From an uncultured Clostridia bacterium (GTDB taxonomy: Bacteria > Bacillota > Clostridia > Oscillospirales > CAG-272), in contig CAJGCM010000002.1 in the NCBI GenBank assembly GCA_904501765.1, positions 1-64,000 of the forward strand: a stretch of 64,000 nucleotides of DNA, in the 5' to 3' direction. Made by a program: the position numbers and the translations under genes. Under the pieces are notes generated by a model. That model was not told the DNA's origin. It did no database searches and saw only the letters and a list, made by a program, of their open reading frames with translations. Of the stretch, positions 35,420 through 43,110 are shown piece by piece. Each line of letters starts with the position of its first letter. Position 1 is the stretch's first letter.

Positions 35420-36234
35420 TATGCCAACGTCCATCCTTTCTCTTGTGCTATGAGTTTTTCATCGTCTGTTAATTTTTCCAAATTTGCAGAACCGAGGGTT
35501 ACTTTCCACGTGGTCGAGGTGTCTGAGGTTTTGTCCGCAAGAGCGTTTATTATACCCATGAGACTAACGTGGGAAAGAAGCGGGCTGGTAGAGACGTCGA
35601 ATCCATTTATCTTTATAGTGCCATCTAACTTTAAGTTAACGAGTTTATTGCAGTTCTGGAATGTTCCGGCAAACGATTTGGCGTTATCAACGCATAGCAA
35701 TGGAATTGTAGGGAGGATATTACATCCAAAAAACATATAATCAAAATATTGACCGTTTTTTGTGTTAAACGGTGGGACCGTTGTGAGTTTAACGCAAAGA
35801 TTGAACGTTCTTTGGAAACTAGTTCCTTTACTAAAGTCGAGTTCTGGTATCGATGTGAGAGCACCACAATCGTGAAACATATGTGAAAAATTGGTTCCAT
35901 TACTAGTGTTGAACCGCGGAATAGTGGTTATGCTCCAACAGGACCAGAACATGTATGTAAAATCAGTCCCGTTGCTGGTGTTGAAAAGGGGAATCGTGTC
36001 TCTATTTCGCTTACAGCTATGGAAAAAACTGTTAAAGCTGGTTCCGTTGATAGTATCGTCAAAATCCATCGAATCCACTATTGGTGCTCTAGCGTTGTTA
36101 ACATTAAAATTTGAGAAATCAGTACACTCTCTTAATGCGGCCGACAGAGTCTTAGCCGAACCCCCTCCGGCTCCGTAACGACGACTAAGAGCAGATTTAG
36201 CTTCGTCAACAAATAAATCCTTAAACCAACTCAT
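35419..36234 (-). CDS. LRR-like (BspA/DUF285-type) adhesin protein
   Basis: 271 residues, starts MSWFKDLFVDEAKSALSRRY. Residues 60-200 are tandem units of about 23 residues: NTSNGTDFTYMFWSCWSITT, IPRFNTSNGTNFSHMFHDCG, ALTSIPELDFSKGTSFQ. This is the leucine-rich BspA/DUF285 pattern used in surface adhesion. The C-terminus LTDDEKLIAQEKGWTLA is typical for these tip proteins. The N-terminal segment is shared with the gene at 36404-37462, suggesting a common virion anchor. Confidence 0.8.
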   Translation of the reverse strand: MSWFKDLFVDEAKSALSRRYGAGGGSAKTLSAALRECTDFSNFNVNNARAPIVDSMDFDDTINGTSFNSFFHSCKRNRDTIPLFNTSNGTDFTYMFWSCWSITTIPRFNTSNGTNFSHMFHDCGALTSIPELDFSKGTSFQRTFNLCVKLTTVPPFNTKNGQYFDYMFFGCNILPTIPLLCVDNAKSFAGTFQNCNKLVNLKLDGTIKINGFDVSTSPLLSHVSLMGIINALADKTSDTSTTWKVTLGSANLEKLTDDEKLIAQEKGWTLA

Positions 36235-36392
36235 AATACTTCATCCTCTTTCATTATTCTTTCGTATTCTTCTATCGGTATTTCATACCAATTCTCGGCG
36301 CTGTCTAAAGAACCCAATGCGATTCTATAGCCGTACGCCGAGCCATTAGTAAGAATCATGCCTTCGGGAGCTGTAATAGTTTTTATTTCCAT
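36231..36392 (-). CDS. Small conserved companion protein (53 aa)
   Basis: Start MEIKTITAPEGMILTNGSAY behind AGAGGTG; stop overlaps the next gene start. GYRIALGSLDSAENWYEIPI with an acidic end is recognisable (TITAPEG..ITNG..YG..I.LG..DSA.NWYEIPEEEY) and occurs between the adhesin genes of related phages. Compact beta fold likely; perhaps an adaptor for the adhesin. No experimental function known to me. Confidence 0.65.
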   Translation of the reverse strand: MEIKTITAPEGMILTNGSAYGYRIALGSLDSAENWYEIPIEEYERIMKEDEVL

Positions 36393-36403
36393 ATTATCAC
36401 CTC

Positions 36404-37462
36404 TTAAGTCGTTACCGTCCAACCTTTATCGGTTGCAATCTGAAGTACATCTTCGGGGATGCCAGTGGTCGCAGCGGGGGAATTAGTTAAAGTGATGGTG
36501 CGAGCTGTTCCAGAAGGTACGATGTTGGGCAAGGTATAGAAAAATTCTCTTACGCCATCAACGTTCAAGCTACAAGGATTTAGGTTGATGTCATCCGGAA
36601 AACTTGTTAGATTTTCGCCACCAACAAACAAAAGCTTTTTTAAGTTATTACAAGTTGCTCTAAAAGGATTTACCCATTGTGTCAATTCGCTAATATCAAG
36701 TGTTATTTCTTCCAAGTTTCTACACTCTCGGAAACATTCCCAATACATTGTATTTTTAAATGGTTGATTAAATATTTTTAAAATAACTGAGTTTTTTCCA
36801 GCACCACCACTACCAGTAAAATGCCCCTCTGATTTTTGTGTATATTTTGCGTGTCCTAAATTTGGATAATCGTTAGTTGGAGGACATACTTCCATATAGT
36901 GATAATGACATCTATCAGAACCAAACCCAAACTGAAAATAATTATCTCTAAAAAAACAATTATTAAGTATTTCTTTTACTTCTATATTTTCTCTGTTATA
37001 ACCAATTCTAAAAGCAAGTTGATTAAATGTCATTTTGATTATTATTTGACGTCTGCCGTTTGATAGTTGATATTTTCCCCACTCGTCATAATTAAACACT
37101 TTGGTGTAATATGTGTTTAATGTAGCACCGCCGCCAGCGAATATATCTTGCCCATATTCGGCATCAGCTACAAAAACCCCGTCTTTACAACTTCCAAATT
37201 CTACCGTTGCTTCTCCATCGTGCCTTGCTAGTATATCAAATATGTTGTCTCCGTAAGGCAGAATATCGAACAAGAAATACATAGTGTTTGCATCTAACTT
37301 ATCATAATCAGGCATCCTCAACCATTCGATCGGACGTGTGCCTTGGTAAATTTCTCTTCTATCGACCGTGACGCCGTTGGTTTCTCCACCCTCTCCACCG
37401 TCAGAATGTAAACTAAGAGCGGATTTAGCTTCGTCGATAAACAGATCCTTAAACCAACTCAT
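36404..37462 (-). CDS. Second LRR-like adhesin/tip protein
   Basis: 352 residues from MSWFKDLFIDEAKSALSLHS, behind AAAGGAGGTG. The N-terminal 17 residues nearly match the paralogue at 35419-36234. The middle is a beta-sandwich-like region (YFLFDILPYGDNIFDILARH, GQDIFAGGGATLNTYYTKVF, RRQIIIKMTFNQLAFRIGYN), then partial LRR-type repeats (NTMYWECFRECRNLEEITLD, NNLKKLLFVGGENLTSFPDD). The C-terminus PEDVLQIATDKGWTVTT parallels the paralogue. Probably a receptor-binding component, first gene after the cos-like site. Confidence 0.75.
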   Translation of the reverse strand: MSWFKDLFIDEAKSALSLHSDGGEGGETNGVTVDRREIYQGTRPIEWLRMPDYDKLDANTMYFLFDILPYGDNIFDILARHDGEATVEFGSCKDGVFVADAEYGQDIFAGGGATLNTYYTKVFNYDEWGKYQLSNGRRQIIIKMTFNQLAFRIGYNRENIEVKEILNNCFFRDNYFQFGFGSDRCHYHYMEVCPPTNDYPNLGHAKYTQKSEGHFTGSGGAGKNSVILKIFNQPFKNTMYWECFRECRNLEEITLDISELTQWVNPFRATCNNLKKLLFVGGENLTSFPDDINLNPCSLNVDGVREFFYTLPNIVPSGTARTITLTNSPAATTGIPEDVLQIATDKGWTVTT

Positions 37463-37494
37463 AGAAACACCTCCTTTTAAATTGTTTTTCAAAT

Positions 37495-37575
37495 ATAAAC
37501 CCCCGGGGAATTTTTGGAGAGGCCGGCGATTTGGGTAGGGGGTGTGATTTTCGAGACCCCCCCCCTATACCTTTT
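37495..37575. other. GC-rich cos-like sequence
   Basis: A non-coding 150-base gap contains CCCCGGGG at 37501, GGCCGGCG at 37521 and GGTAGGGGGT (37534-37543), then a run of nine C (37557-37565) followed by TATACC. The G and C runs can pair. I recall very similar GGGGGGG / CCCCCCC-TATACC sequences upstream of packaging genes in Clostridia phages, where cohesive ends lie. It sits upstream of the packaging genes and downstream of the DFDGD gene. Cleavage site not determinable from sequence alone. Confidence 0.45.
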
Positions 37576-37617
37576 GACCTCTCTCAATCATCTCGGGAGC
37601 GTGTTGTGTGTAAAATA

Positions 37618-37881
37618 TTAATTGTATGAAGTTGTTCTTTTGATTTTTTTATAAATTGCTGCGTCATCGAAGTAAAGTATTTCATCAATTGCTCTTTCAA
37701 TCTCATCGTCAACTTCTTTTTGTGACATTCCTTCTGAAAGCTGAGCGATTCGAGCAAGCAAAGAACAAGTATTATAACCTTTTTCGATATCGAATAAGAA
37801 CCATTGTTCGAACTGTTCGAAGTAATCGTACGGATTGTCGAACGTTGTCAACATATAGTCGTAACGCATATCTTCTGGCAT
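37618..37881 (-). CDS. Conserved small phage protein (87 aa)
   Basis: ATG behind AAAGGAGTG, seven bases after the DFDGD gene. MRYDYMLTTFDNPYDYFEQF, EQWFLFDIEKGYNTCSLLAR and SQKEVDDEIERAIDEI match a small helical protein common in gut Firmicutes phages at this position. I know no function. Conserved pairing with the DFDGD protein would make it a candidate partner. Confidence 0.7.
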   Translation of the reverse strand: MPEDMRYDYMLTTFDNPYDYFEQFEQWFLFDIEKGYNTCSLLARIAQLSEGMSQKEVDDEIERAIDEILYFDDAAIYKKIKRTTSYN

Positions 37882-37888
37882 TGCTAAA

Positions 37889-40693
37889 TCACTCCTTTAT
37901 GTATTTTGCTACTACTGAAGGCGAAAGATTAAGAGCTTCAGCAATCTCTGATAAACTATGATTTGAATTACTCATTGCTTTTATTCTATTTACTTTTGTT
38001 GTTGGTAATTTATTATTTGATCGAGGAGTTGCTCGTTCTCTAAGATTGTCAACATCAGTATTGTTTAGAATGTCTTTGAGTTTCTTCTCACTAATTGCGC
38101 CAGCTTGAATGGCTTCCCATTCGCGATCTGTTATCTTTATAGATCTTTCTTTTCTAGAAACCTGACCAACTTCGCTTCTCGCCTTGTTCAATGCTTGCTG
38201 ACCTATCTTTTTTGCATCTTCCTTTTTCATGTTTGGATCTGCTTTCTTTTTAGATTGAAGTTCGGCATTGGCTCTTCGTTGAGCTTCTCTTTCACGAGTG
38301 GCATTGAGTAATGACACATTTAATTTAGCATCCAAAGAACTTACTTCTTTTGCATATGTCTTTTTAGCAGATGAAGAATATTCTATCTTTCCAGTAGAAG
38401 CTATCTCCATACGAGCTCTATTTGCCAGTGATTTCATATCATTAGCATAATCGGCATATACAATTTCTTTTGGGTGTTTGAAATTGGATACAAGATCATA
38501 AGCATCGTCGGCTTCACCCATTTTAGTACTCTTCTGGGTTCTCATTTTTGTTGTGCTAACAACCTCGCCGGTACGCTTATTAGTTTTAGTTACCGTATAA
38601 TACAGATCGTCTGCTGTTTTGTATATTAACGAGCCCTCGGGTTTGGTGGGATCATACCACTCTTTACCCTTTATGTTTACTTTGGGAGTGCCTTGTCTTT
38701 TTGCCACGGATGTCTCACCCTTGGCTCTAGACAGTATCGTGGCTGCTCCACCAGTAGTCTTACCCTGATACTTCTTATGTAATGCAGCTATATTATTATC
38801 GATCTCACTCTGCTTATAGTCCAGGCGGTGCTTTTCTGCATCGATAACTACCATGCTATGCTTTACCGCACGGGCCAACTCGTCTGGGCCAGCGCCAGCC
38901 AATGTCATATCGGTTATGAGGTTGGATATGACTCCCATCTGAGTACCGGTATTTTTCATGTATTTCATACCGGGTCTTTCAGGATAAGCAAGCTTGGGGT
39001 CAAAACCTTCAAGACCTTTAAGAGGGGGTGTTGAAGTAATCTTGACTCTTCCTTTCGAATCGTGTGTCGGAATACACATAACTGTATCGCCGTCAAAGTC
39101 TGCGCCAGACAATCTTTCCGCGACCTTGCTATTTATTCCAACAGCGTCTGTTACATCAGAGCCTAAAAGCTTTTTAGCAAGAGCGTTTTTATTATTGACT
39201 GTAAGTATCGGTATTTCGAATGTGCCACCATGAGGATAACGAACAAGAGCAAGCTTATCGCCATTCTTATAGTTAGGAGCATACACTTCTGTCTCTTTTA
39301 AAGAATTAACAGGTATGATTACGTGATACTTCTGTCCTGGTAACGCTGCTGCTTGAAGATGAACGGCTGCTGCATCGCACTCATCAGCAAACTTCTGCAA
39401 CAAGTGTTTCTTTACCGTTGGATTAGTAAGCGAGCATATGTCATTATACTCGTCAAGCTTATTGGCTTTGGCGAGATTGAGCTGCTTTTTTATGAGATTA
39501 ATATTCTGTTTGCCAAGAAACTGAGAAGGCAACGCATCTTTCCATTCGGACCAATCGCCTTCGTCGGCTCTCTTATTAATAAGAGACAGTTGTTTCTTGC
39601 CGTCTTTGTCTGTGTAATAACTTTGTCCGTTTGCTTTGATCAATGATCCGAACGGATTATCAGGATCGCCTTTTATGTTCTTTAATACGGTGTTGCTCTT
39701 ATCTCCTAACGCGGGAGTTCCAATTTTCTTGTTGGTATTGAACACCATATCAACGCCTGGCGGCATATCGTCAGAATATACAGCCATACCTTTCACATAA
39801 TGGGTACCATCAACCAGTATGCGGACCTGTGCATAACGAGATTCACCCAAAGACAAATCGTCAACGCCTCTTCGAATCTCGACGATACCATCTTTTTCGA
39901 TACCGCCTTCTTCGGCATAACGAATCATGAGTCGCTTCGAATCCATGCTTTTGGGATATACAAATTTGTCAAATGTTTCTCCACCGTCATGCGATACATA
40001 ATCATCTTCGTTGAGAGGATGGATCTTATCATAATTATAAATCTCTTTATGCTGCGTTCCTTTGGGACATATAACCATCTGATTGGTCTGTTGTCCGGGA
40101 TTATTGATCTGCGGTATTCCACCGGGATACATAGGATAGCCTTCTCTTTCAAGAATATAAAGAGCTTCTTTAAGTTTCTCCTTGGAAATACCGAGCTCTC
40201 GCTCAACCCCTACGCCAACGTCAATCATACCTTTTGTTTCGATCTGATTTCTGATAAAGTCGGCGGTCTTCATTGCTTGCTGCATACGAGCTTCGGAATT
40301 CTCATTGAGAAGAGAACGAACTGTGGATTCCGGTAAACCCATTTGTCTACCAATCTCGGTCGGGCCAAGACCATCCTGTGTGAGTGACTTGGCTCTTGCA
40401 ACATCGAGCATTCTTCGCTCGTCTTTTGCCAAACTACATTCTGTTCTGAACTGCGTTGTGCTCAGGCCCATAGATTTAGCAATTGCTGTGTCTCCAGTCC
40501 AAGTCTTTCCGTTCTCATCCGTAAATGTAAAACCTTGTTTTCTGAGTTCATCAACTCTTCCAAGAAAATCAGTACCATGCTGATAGGGGTCGTCTCCACT
40601 GCCCCAAGGATATCTTCCAGAACGTCTAGGCATTCCGATGTGCATCAGCTCTTCGTCTTTTGAATAATCGTTCAACTCTGGATAAGGGCACAT
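37889..40693 (-). CDS. DFDGD-motif protein with HTH domains, putative phage RNA polymerase-like enzyme
   Basis: 934 residues, ATG behind GGAGGTTTG. Residues 20-45 (GMPRRSGRYPWGSGDDPYQH) form a conserved N-terminal signature. HTH-like segments: AIAKSMGLSTTQFRTECSLA (about 70-89) and GPTEIGRQMGLPESTVRSLL (110-129). The core at 440-545 has LALVRYPHGGTFEIPILTVN and then ERLSGADFDGDTVMCIPTHD with D532, D534 and D536. The DxDGD loop is the metal-binding active-site signature of two-barrel RNA polymerases, for example ADFDGD in cellular beta-prime and DFDGD in YonO-like and crAss-like phage enzymes. A third HTH (SLSEIAEALNLSPSVVAKYI, 913-932) ends the protein. No other double-psi barrel motif is verified, so enzyme activity is inference. 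Confidence 0.7.
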   Translation of the reverse strand: MCPYPELNDYSKDEELMHIGMPRRSGRYPWGSGDDPYQHGTDFLGRVDELRKQGFTFTDENGKTWTGDTAIAKSMGLSTTQFRTECSLAKDERRMLDVARAKSLTQDGLGPTEIGRQMGLPESTVRSLLNENSEARMQQAMKTADFIRNQIETKGMIDVGVGVERELGISKEKLKEALYILEREGYPMYPGGIPQINNPGQQTNQMVICPKGTQHKEIYNYDKIHPLNEDDYVSHDGGETFDKFVYPKSMDSKRLMIRYAEEGGIEKDGIVEIRRGVDDLSLGESRYAQVRILVDGTHYVKGMAVYSDDMPPGVDMVFNTNKKIGTPALGDKSNTVLKNIKGDPDNPFGSLIKANGQSYYTDKDGKKQLSLINKRADEGDWSEWKDALPSQFLGKQNINLIKKQLNLAKANKLDEYNDICSLTNPTVKKHLLQKFADECDAAAVHLQAAALPGQKYHVIIPVNSLKETEVYAPNYKNGDKLALVRYPHGGTFEIPILTVNNKNALAKKLLGSDVTDAVGINSKVAERLSGADFDGDTVMCIPTHDSKGRVKITSTPPLKGLEGFDPKLAYPERPGMKYMKNTGTQMGVISNLITDMTLAGAGPDELARAVKHSMVVIDAEKHRLDYKQSEIDNNIAALHKKYQGKTTGGAATILSRAKGETSVAKRQGTPKVNIKGKEWYDPTKPEGSLIYKTADDLYYTVTKTNKRTGEVVSTTKMRTQKSTKMGEADDAYDLVSNFKHPKEIVYADYANDMKSLANRARMEIASTGKIEYSSSAKKTYAKEVSSLDAKLNVSLLNATREREAQRRANAELQSKKKADPNMKKEDAKKIGQQALNKARSEVGQVSRKERSIKITDREWEAIQAGAISEKKLKDILNNTDVDNLRERATPRSNNKLPTTKVNRIKAMSNSNHSLSEIAEALNLSPSVVAKYIKE

Positions 40694-40697
40694 GAGA

Positions 40698-41255
40698 TCA
40701 AACCTCCTCGCTGTCTATTTTCTCTAGTAGTTTGTTAAGATGAACTATTTTGTCCATGATCGGAACAATATCTTCGACTGTCGGTTCATGGTATATGATT
40801 GTGTCATTCTGATAGATTCTTAATTCGATCTGAATATCAGCAGGATTCACTCTGTATTCCAAACAAAAAAGAGCAGCATATACTTCAAGCTGCTCCATGT
40901 GGACTGGCGTTTTACCTGTTTTCAAATCGTGTATTCTAAGAACGTTTCTTTTAAACGATATAGCATCGGCGGTTCCGAAGAATCTGTCAGAATAATATAA
41001 AACAACCTCGGTATCCATTCCATAACCAATCGCATCATTGACATACGCATAGATTGTTTTGTTGGACCTTGGTTGTTTGATTCGTAAGTCTATTGTGTCT
41101 TTAGCCCATTGATGGAGTCTGGTTCCCATCTCGGCCGCTTTTTTGTTTCTGTATGTTTCCATTACTTTATCGTCGTCATATCTCAACCAGTGAGATTGAC
41201 TAGCACTAAATGGTGCATGCAGACCTTCAAGATTAAAGTGTTTATTAAACCTCAT
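40698..41255 (-). CDS. PD-(D/E)XK nuclease (RecB/Cas4-like)
   Basis: 185 residues, ATG directly behind AAAGGAGAGTTTATATTT. MGTRLHQWAKDTIDLRI holds the helix with the conserved His. RFFGTADAISFKRNVLRIHD then LKTGKTPVHMEQLEVYAALF supplies the acidic residues, the Lys of DLKTG and the terminal QLEVY motif of RecB-family nucleases. Probably processes DNA ends in phage recombination or replication; acts beside the VRR-NUC nuclease encoded just upstream. Confidence 0.8.
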   Translation of the reverse strand: MRFNKHFNLEGLHAPFSASQSHWLRYDDDKVMETYRNKKAAEMGTRLHQWAKDTIDLRIKQPRSNKTIYAYVNDAIGYGMDTEVVLYYSDRFFGTADAISFKRNVLRIHDLKTGKTPVHMEQLEVYAALFCLEYRVNPADIQIELRIYQNDTIIYHEPTVEDIVPIMDKIVHLNKLLEKIDSEEV

Positions 41256-41281
41256 AAATATAAACTCTCCTTTAGTCTCTG

Positions 41282-41581
41282 TTATCTATTGAATACTTGC
41301 TGAAGCTCACGCAACACGTTTTCTTTATTTTCCGGAGATACGAATCTCGAGAAAGACATGTTGTTCATTTTGTCAACATAGTATTCTTGATTAGGCTGTC
41401 TTTTAGCGCCCTTAGTTCTTTTGCATTCGAGCGAGGCCCACTTATCTTTGAATAAAACAAGTAAGTCGGGAATGCCCTGGACTTGATCCATTTTAAAAGT
41501 CATGCAACCTGGAAACAAATTTTCCAAATCTTTAATGAGTTTGTCCTGGAAACCACTTTCCAATCTCGAACTCCTTGCCAT
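41282..41581 (-). CDS. VRR-NUC domain nuclease (Holliday-junction-resolvase fold)
   Basis: 99 residues, ATG behind AAAGGAGAC. ESGFQDKLIKDLENLFPG, QGIPDLLVLFKDKWASLECK and RQPNQEYYVDKM give the VRR-NUC pattern GIPDLL...K(W/A)..LE(C/V)K with the catalytic D-E-K set, and the family Q.NQ.YYV. Expected to resolve branched DNA during replication or packaging. It is the first gene under promoter-like element H, whose leader also contains a GCCAT/ATGGC hairpin (about 41621-41643). Confidence 0.85.
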   Translation of the reverse strand: MARSSRLESGFQDKLIKDLENLFPGCMTFKMDQVQGIPDLLVLFKDKWASLECKRTKGAKRQPNQEYYVDKMNNMSFSRFVSPENKENVLRELQQVFNR

Positions 41582-41657
41582 AAGTTAAGTCTCCTTTCAA
41601 AAGCACTAAAACTTAAGAGAGGATGCCATTGTTCAAAAATGGCGCTTTTACCTCTTC

Positions 41658-41686
41658 CTCTCATAAAAGGGCTTGTTTTTTTCGCG
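41658..41686 (-). promoter_or_regulatory. 29-bp phage element, copy H (promoter-like)
   Basis: Minus strand: CGCGA, AAAAAACAA, GCCC, TTTTATGAGAG. It stands at the boundary between the non-coding iteron region and the VRR-NUC gene, 77 bases before the ATG. Confidence 0.7.
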
Positions 41687-41739
41687 AATTTTAAATTTGT
41701 AAGAAAATATAAATTTGCATGTAAATTTGTACTAAAAAT

Positions 41740-42030
41740 ACGTCCCTGGCCAAATGGCCAACTTTTTTTGCTATTCTTTATTATTTATTAATTTTTTTAT
41801 CACAATTAAATTAAGAAAAAAAGTGGGAAAGTGGCCAGAACCCTCGACAAAGCCCTATAAATGGGGATTTTTGCTGGCCACTTTTGTTTTTAAAAGTGGG
41901 CAGAAAGTGGCCAAATGGCCAGAAATTTGACCGTTTTTCATCAAATCGCAACATCATTTTTCATCAAAATTTTTTAAAAAGTGGCCACCACCCGGTTTTT
42001 GCCCACTTTTGCGACACGAAAATGGCCACG
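41740..42030. other. Iteron-like non-coding region, candidate replication origin
   Basis: No gene in about 400 bases. TGGCCA occurs eight times (41747, 41755, 41832, 41875, 41908, 41916, 41982, 42023), often as AAAGTGGCCA or TGGCCACTTTT, plus TGGGCA (41897) and TGCCCA (42000). Two closely spaced pairs share the form TGGCCA-AA-TGGCCA. Between them lie A/T-rich stretches (41761-41830 and 41930-41980) suited to unwinding. Clustered palindromic sites beside AT-rich DNA, between the virion and early modules, fit a phage origin. The initiator is unknown. Confidence 0.55.
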
Positions 42031-42044
42031 AATTTTGCAAGTCG

Positions 42045-42078
42045 AAGAGGGCTGGTAAACACCAAACCCTCCCGTTTT
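42045..42078. terminator. Hairpin terminator beyond the lytic transglycosylase gene
   Basis: GAGGG, CTGGT..ACCA, CCCTC forms a stem followed on the plus strand by CCGTTTTTAT. It lies nine bases past the stop codon of the minus-strand gene; the T-run favours plus-strand use, so it may act in both directions or mainly shield the origin region. Confidence 0.5.
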
Positions 42079-42087
42079 TATCATAAT

Positions 42088-42861
42088 TTATGCATAATTT
42101 AATTCGCTGCTTTTTCTCAAAACGCTCGCTGCATATTCGCTCAAAACGCCAGCGGAAGTCTTTCGATTGGCATACGCGGGACCACCGTTATAAGCCATCA
42201 AGGCCCATTCAATAGACTTACCATCACTAACAAGTTCCGCCAAAAAGTCAACCCCAACGGTGACGTTCTGATATGGATCGAGCAAATCAGTACAACCGAG
42301 TTTAACCATTCTATCGCTATGCCATCTAGGTTGAATCTGCATAAGACCAAACGAGTTACCGCCATCACCAACGATATCTGCGTTGAATTTAGACTCTTGG
42401 TCGATCATCGCAAACACTATCGCCGGATCAAGATCTCGTTCTGCACAAAGCATGAAAATATGATTCTGTAAATCTTGTTCAAGCGGAACATCGAATCTCA
42501 CATAGCCAACCTCGGGTTCAACCGAAGCCACCTCTACTGGTTCCTCGACGATCGGTTCTTCGGAAATATCAACGGTCTCTTCTACAAATACTTCCTCCGA
42601 TTCTGGTTCAACAACCGAATATTTTTTGTACAGACTCGACTGGTTTTTCCAAATATAAACCGCTGCAAGTAAAAGCAATAATGCCAGGGAACAAAGCAGA
42701 AACAGCATCCATTTATCACGACGTTTTTCCTCGAGTTCTTTATTGCGCTTCTCGGTTACCATTTTGTAATAAGGACAATTCTCATGACGCTTGTCGTTCA
42801 AACACTCATTATGTAATGCCTCATTGAACCTACACAATTCCATGTTACAATAAATCTTCAT
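42088..42861 (-). CDS. Membrane-anchored lytic transglycosylase (SLT domain)
   Basis: 257 residues. The N-terminus has six cysteines (YCNMELCRFNEALHNECLND ... CPYY), then one transmembrane helix (MLFLLCSLALLLLLAAVYIW, about 52-71). An acidic Glu/Val linker (EEVFVEETVDISEEPIVEEP) leads to the SLT domain: IFAMIDQESKFNADIVGD-type AMIDQESKF with catalytic Glu, NSFGLMQIQPRWHSDRM, WALMAYNGGPAYA. It should cut peptidoglycan outside the membrane. It is the last gene of the early operon, not the lysis cassette, suggesting a role in early cell-wall remodelling or exclusion. Confidence 0.85.
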   Translation of the reverse strand: MKIYCNMELCRFNEALHNECLNDKRHENCPYYKMVTEKRNKELEEKRRDKWMLFLLCSLALLLLLAAVYIWKNQSSLYKKYSVVEPESEEVFVEETVDISEEPIVEEPVEVASVEPEVGYVRFDVPLEQDLQNHIFMLCAERDLDPAIVFAMIDQESKFNADIVGDGGNSFGLMQIQPRWHSDRMVKLGCTDLLDPYQNVTVGVDFLAELVSDGKSIEWALMAYNGGPAYANRKTSAGVLSEYAASVLRKSSELNYA

Positions 42862-42886
42862 ATGTATTACCTCATGAAATATAAAC

Positions 42887-43093
42887 TTAATAATTTTTGT
42901 TTTTTCTACGTTGCTTTGCGTACCAATCCGCTATGTTTTGCATTTTGGTACCGTGCAAATAACGATCAAACTCGGTTGATTTGTTGTACTGATCTTTTTC
43001 CTTGGCGTGGTCCACTCGCCACTTCGCATATCGTTCGCATTTAGCGTGACATCCTACTACGCGATCCTTACAGTCTTTGCATGGTGGTGTCAT
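42887..43093 (-). CDS. Cys-rich small phage protein (68 aa)
   Basis: Start MTPPCKDCKDRVVGCHAKCE, ATG behind AAAGGAG. Four cysteines and a histidine in CxxC...CHxxC form a probable zinc site. A basic helix (RYAKWRVDHAKEKDQYNK) follows, ending KQRRKNKNY. Such PPCKDC..R..GCH..C proteins are frequent in gut Firmicutes phage early regions. Function unknown; nucleic-acid or protein binding is plausible. Confidence 0.7.
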   Translation of the reverse strand: MTPPCKDCKDRVVGCHAKCERYAKWRVDHAKEKDQYNKSTEFDRYLHGTKMQNIADWYAKQRRKNKNY

Positions 43094-43110
43094 GTGTCGT
43101 TCTCCTTTTT

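Noticed and set aside
35015..35740. 241-codon plus-strand frame near the inverted repeat
   Set aside because: Mostly antisense to the LRR adhesin and its 103-residue companion; only the first part lies in the gap, and the good ribosome site there leads to a six-codon frame instead.
35419..37462. Possible diversity-generating retroelement acting on the adhesins
   Set aside because: No reverse transcriptase gene and no template repeat with adenine-specific changes were seen in the window.
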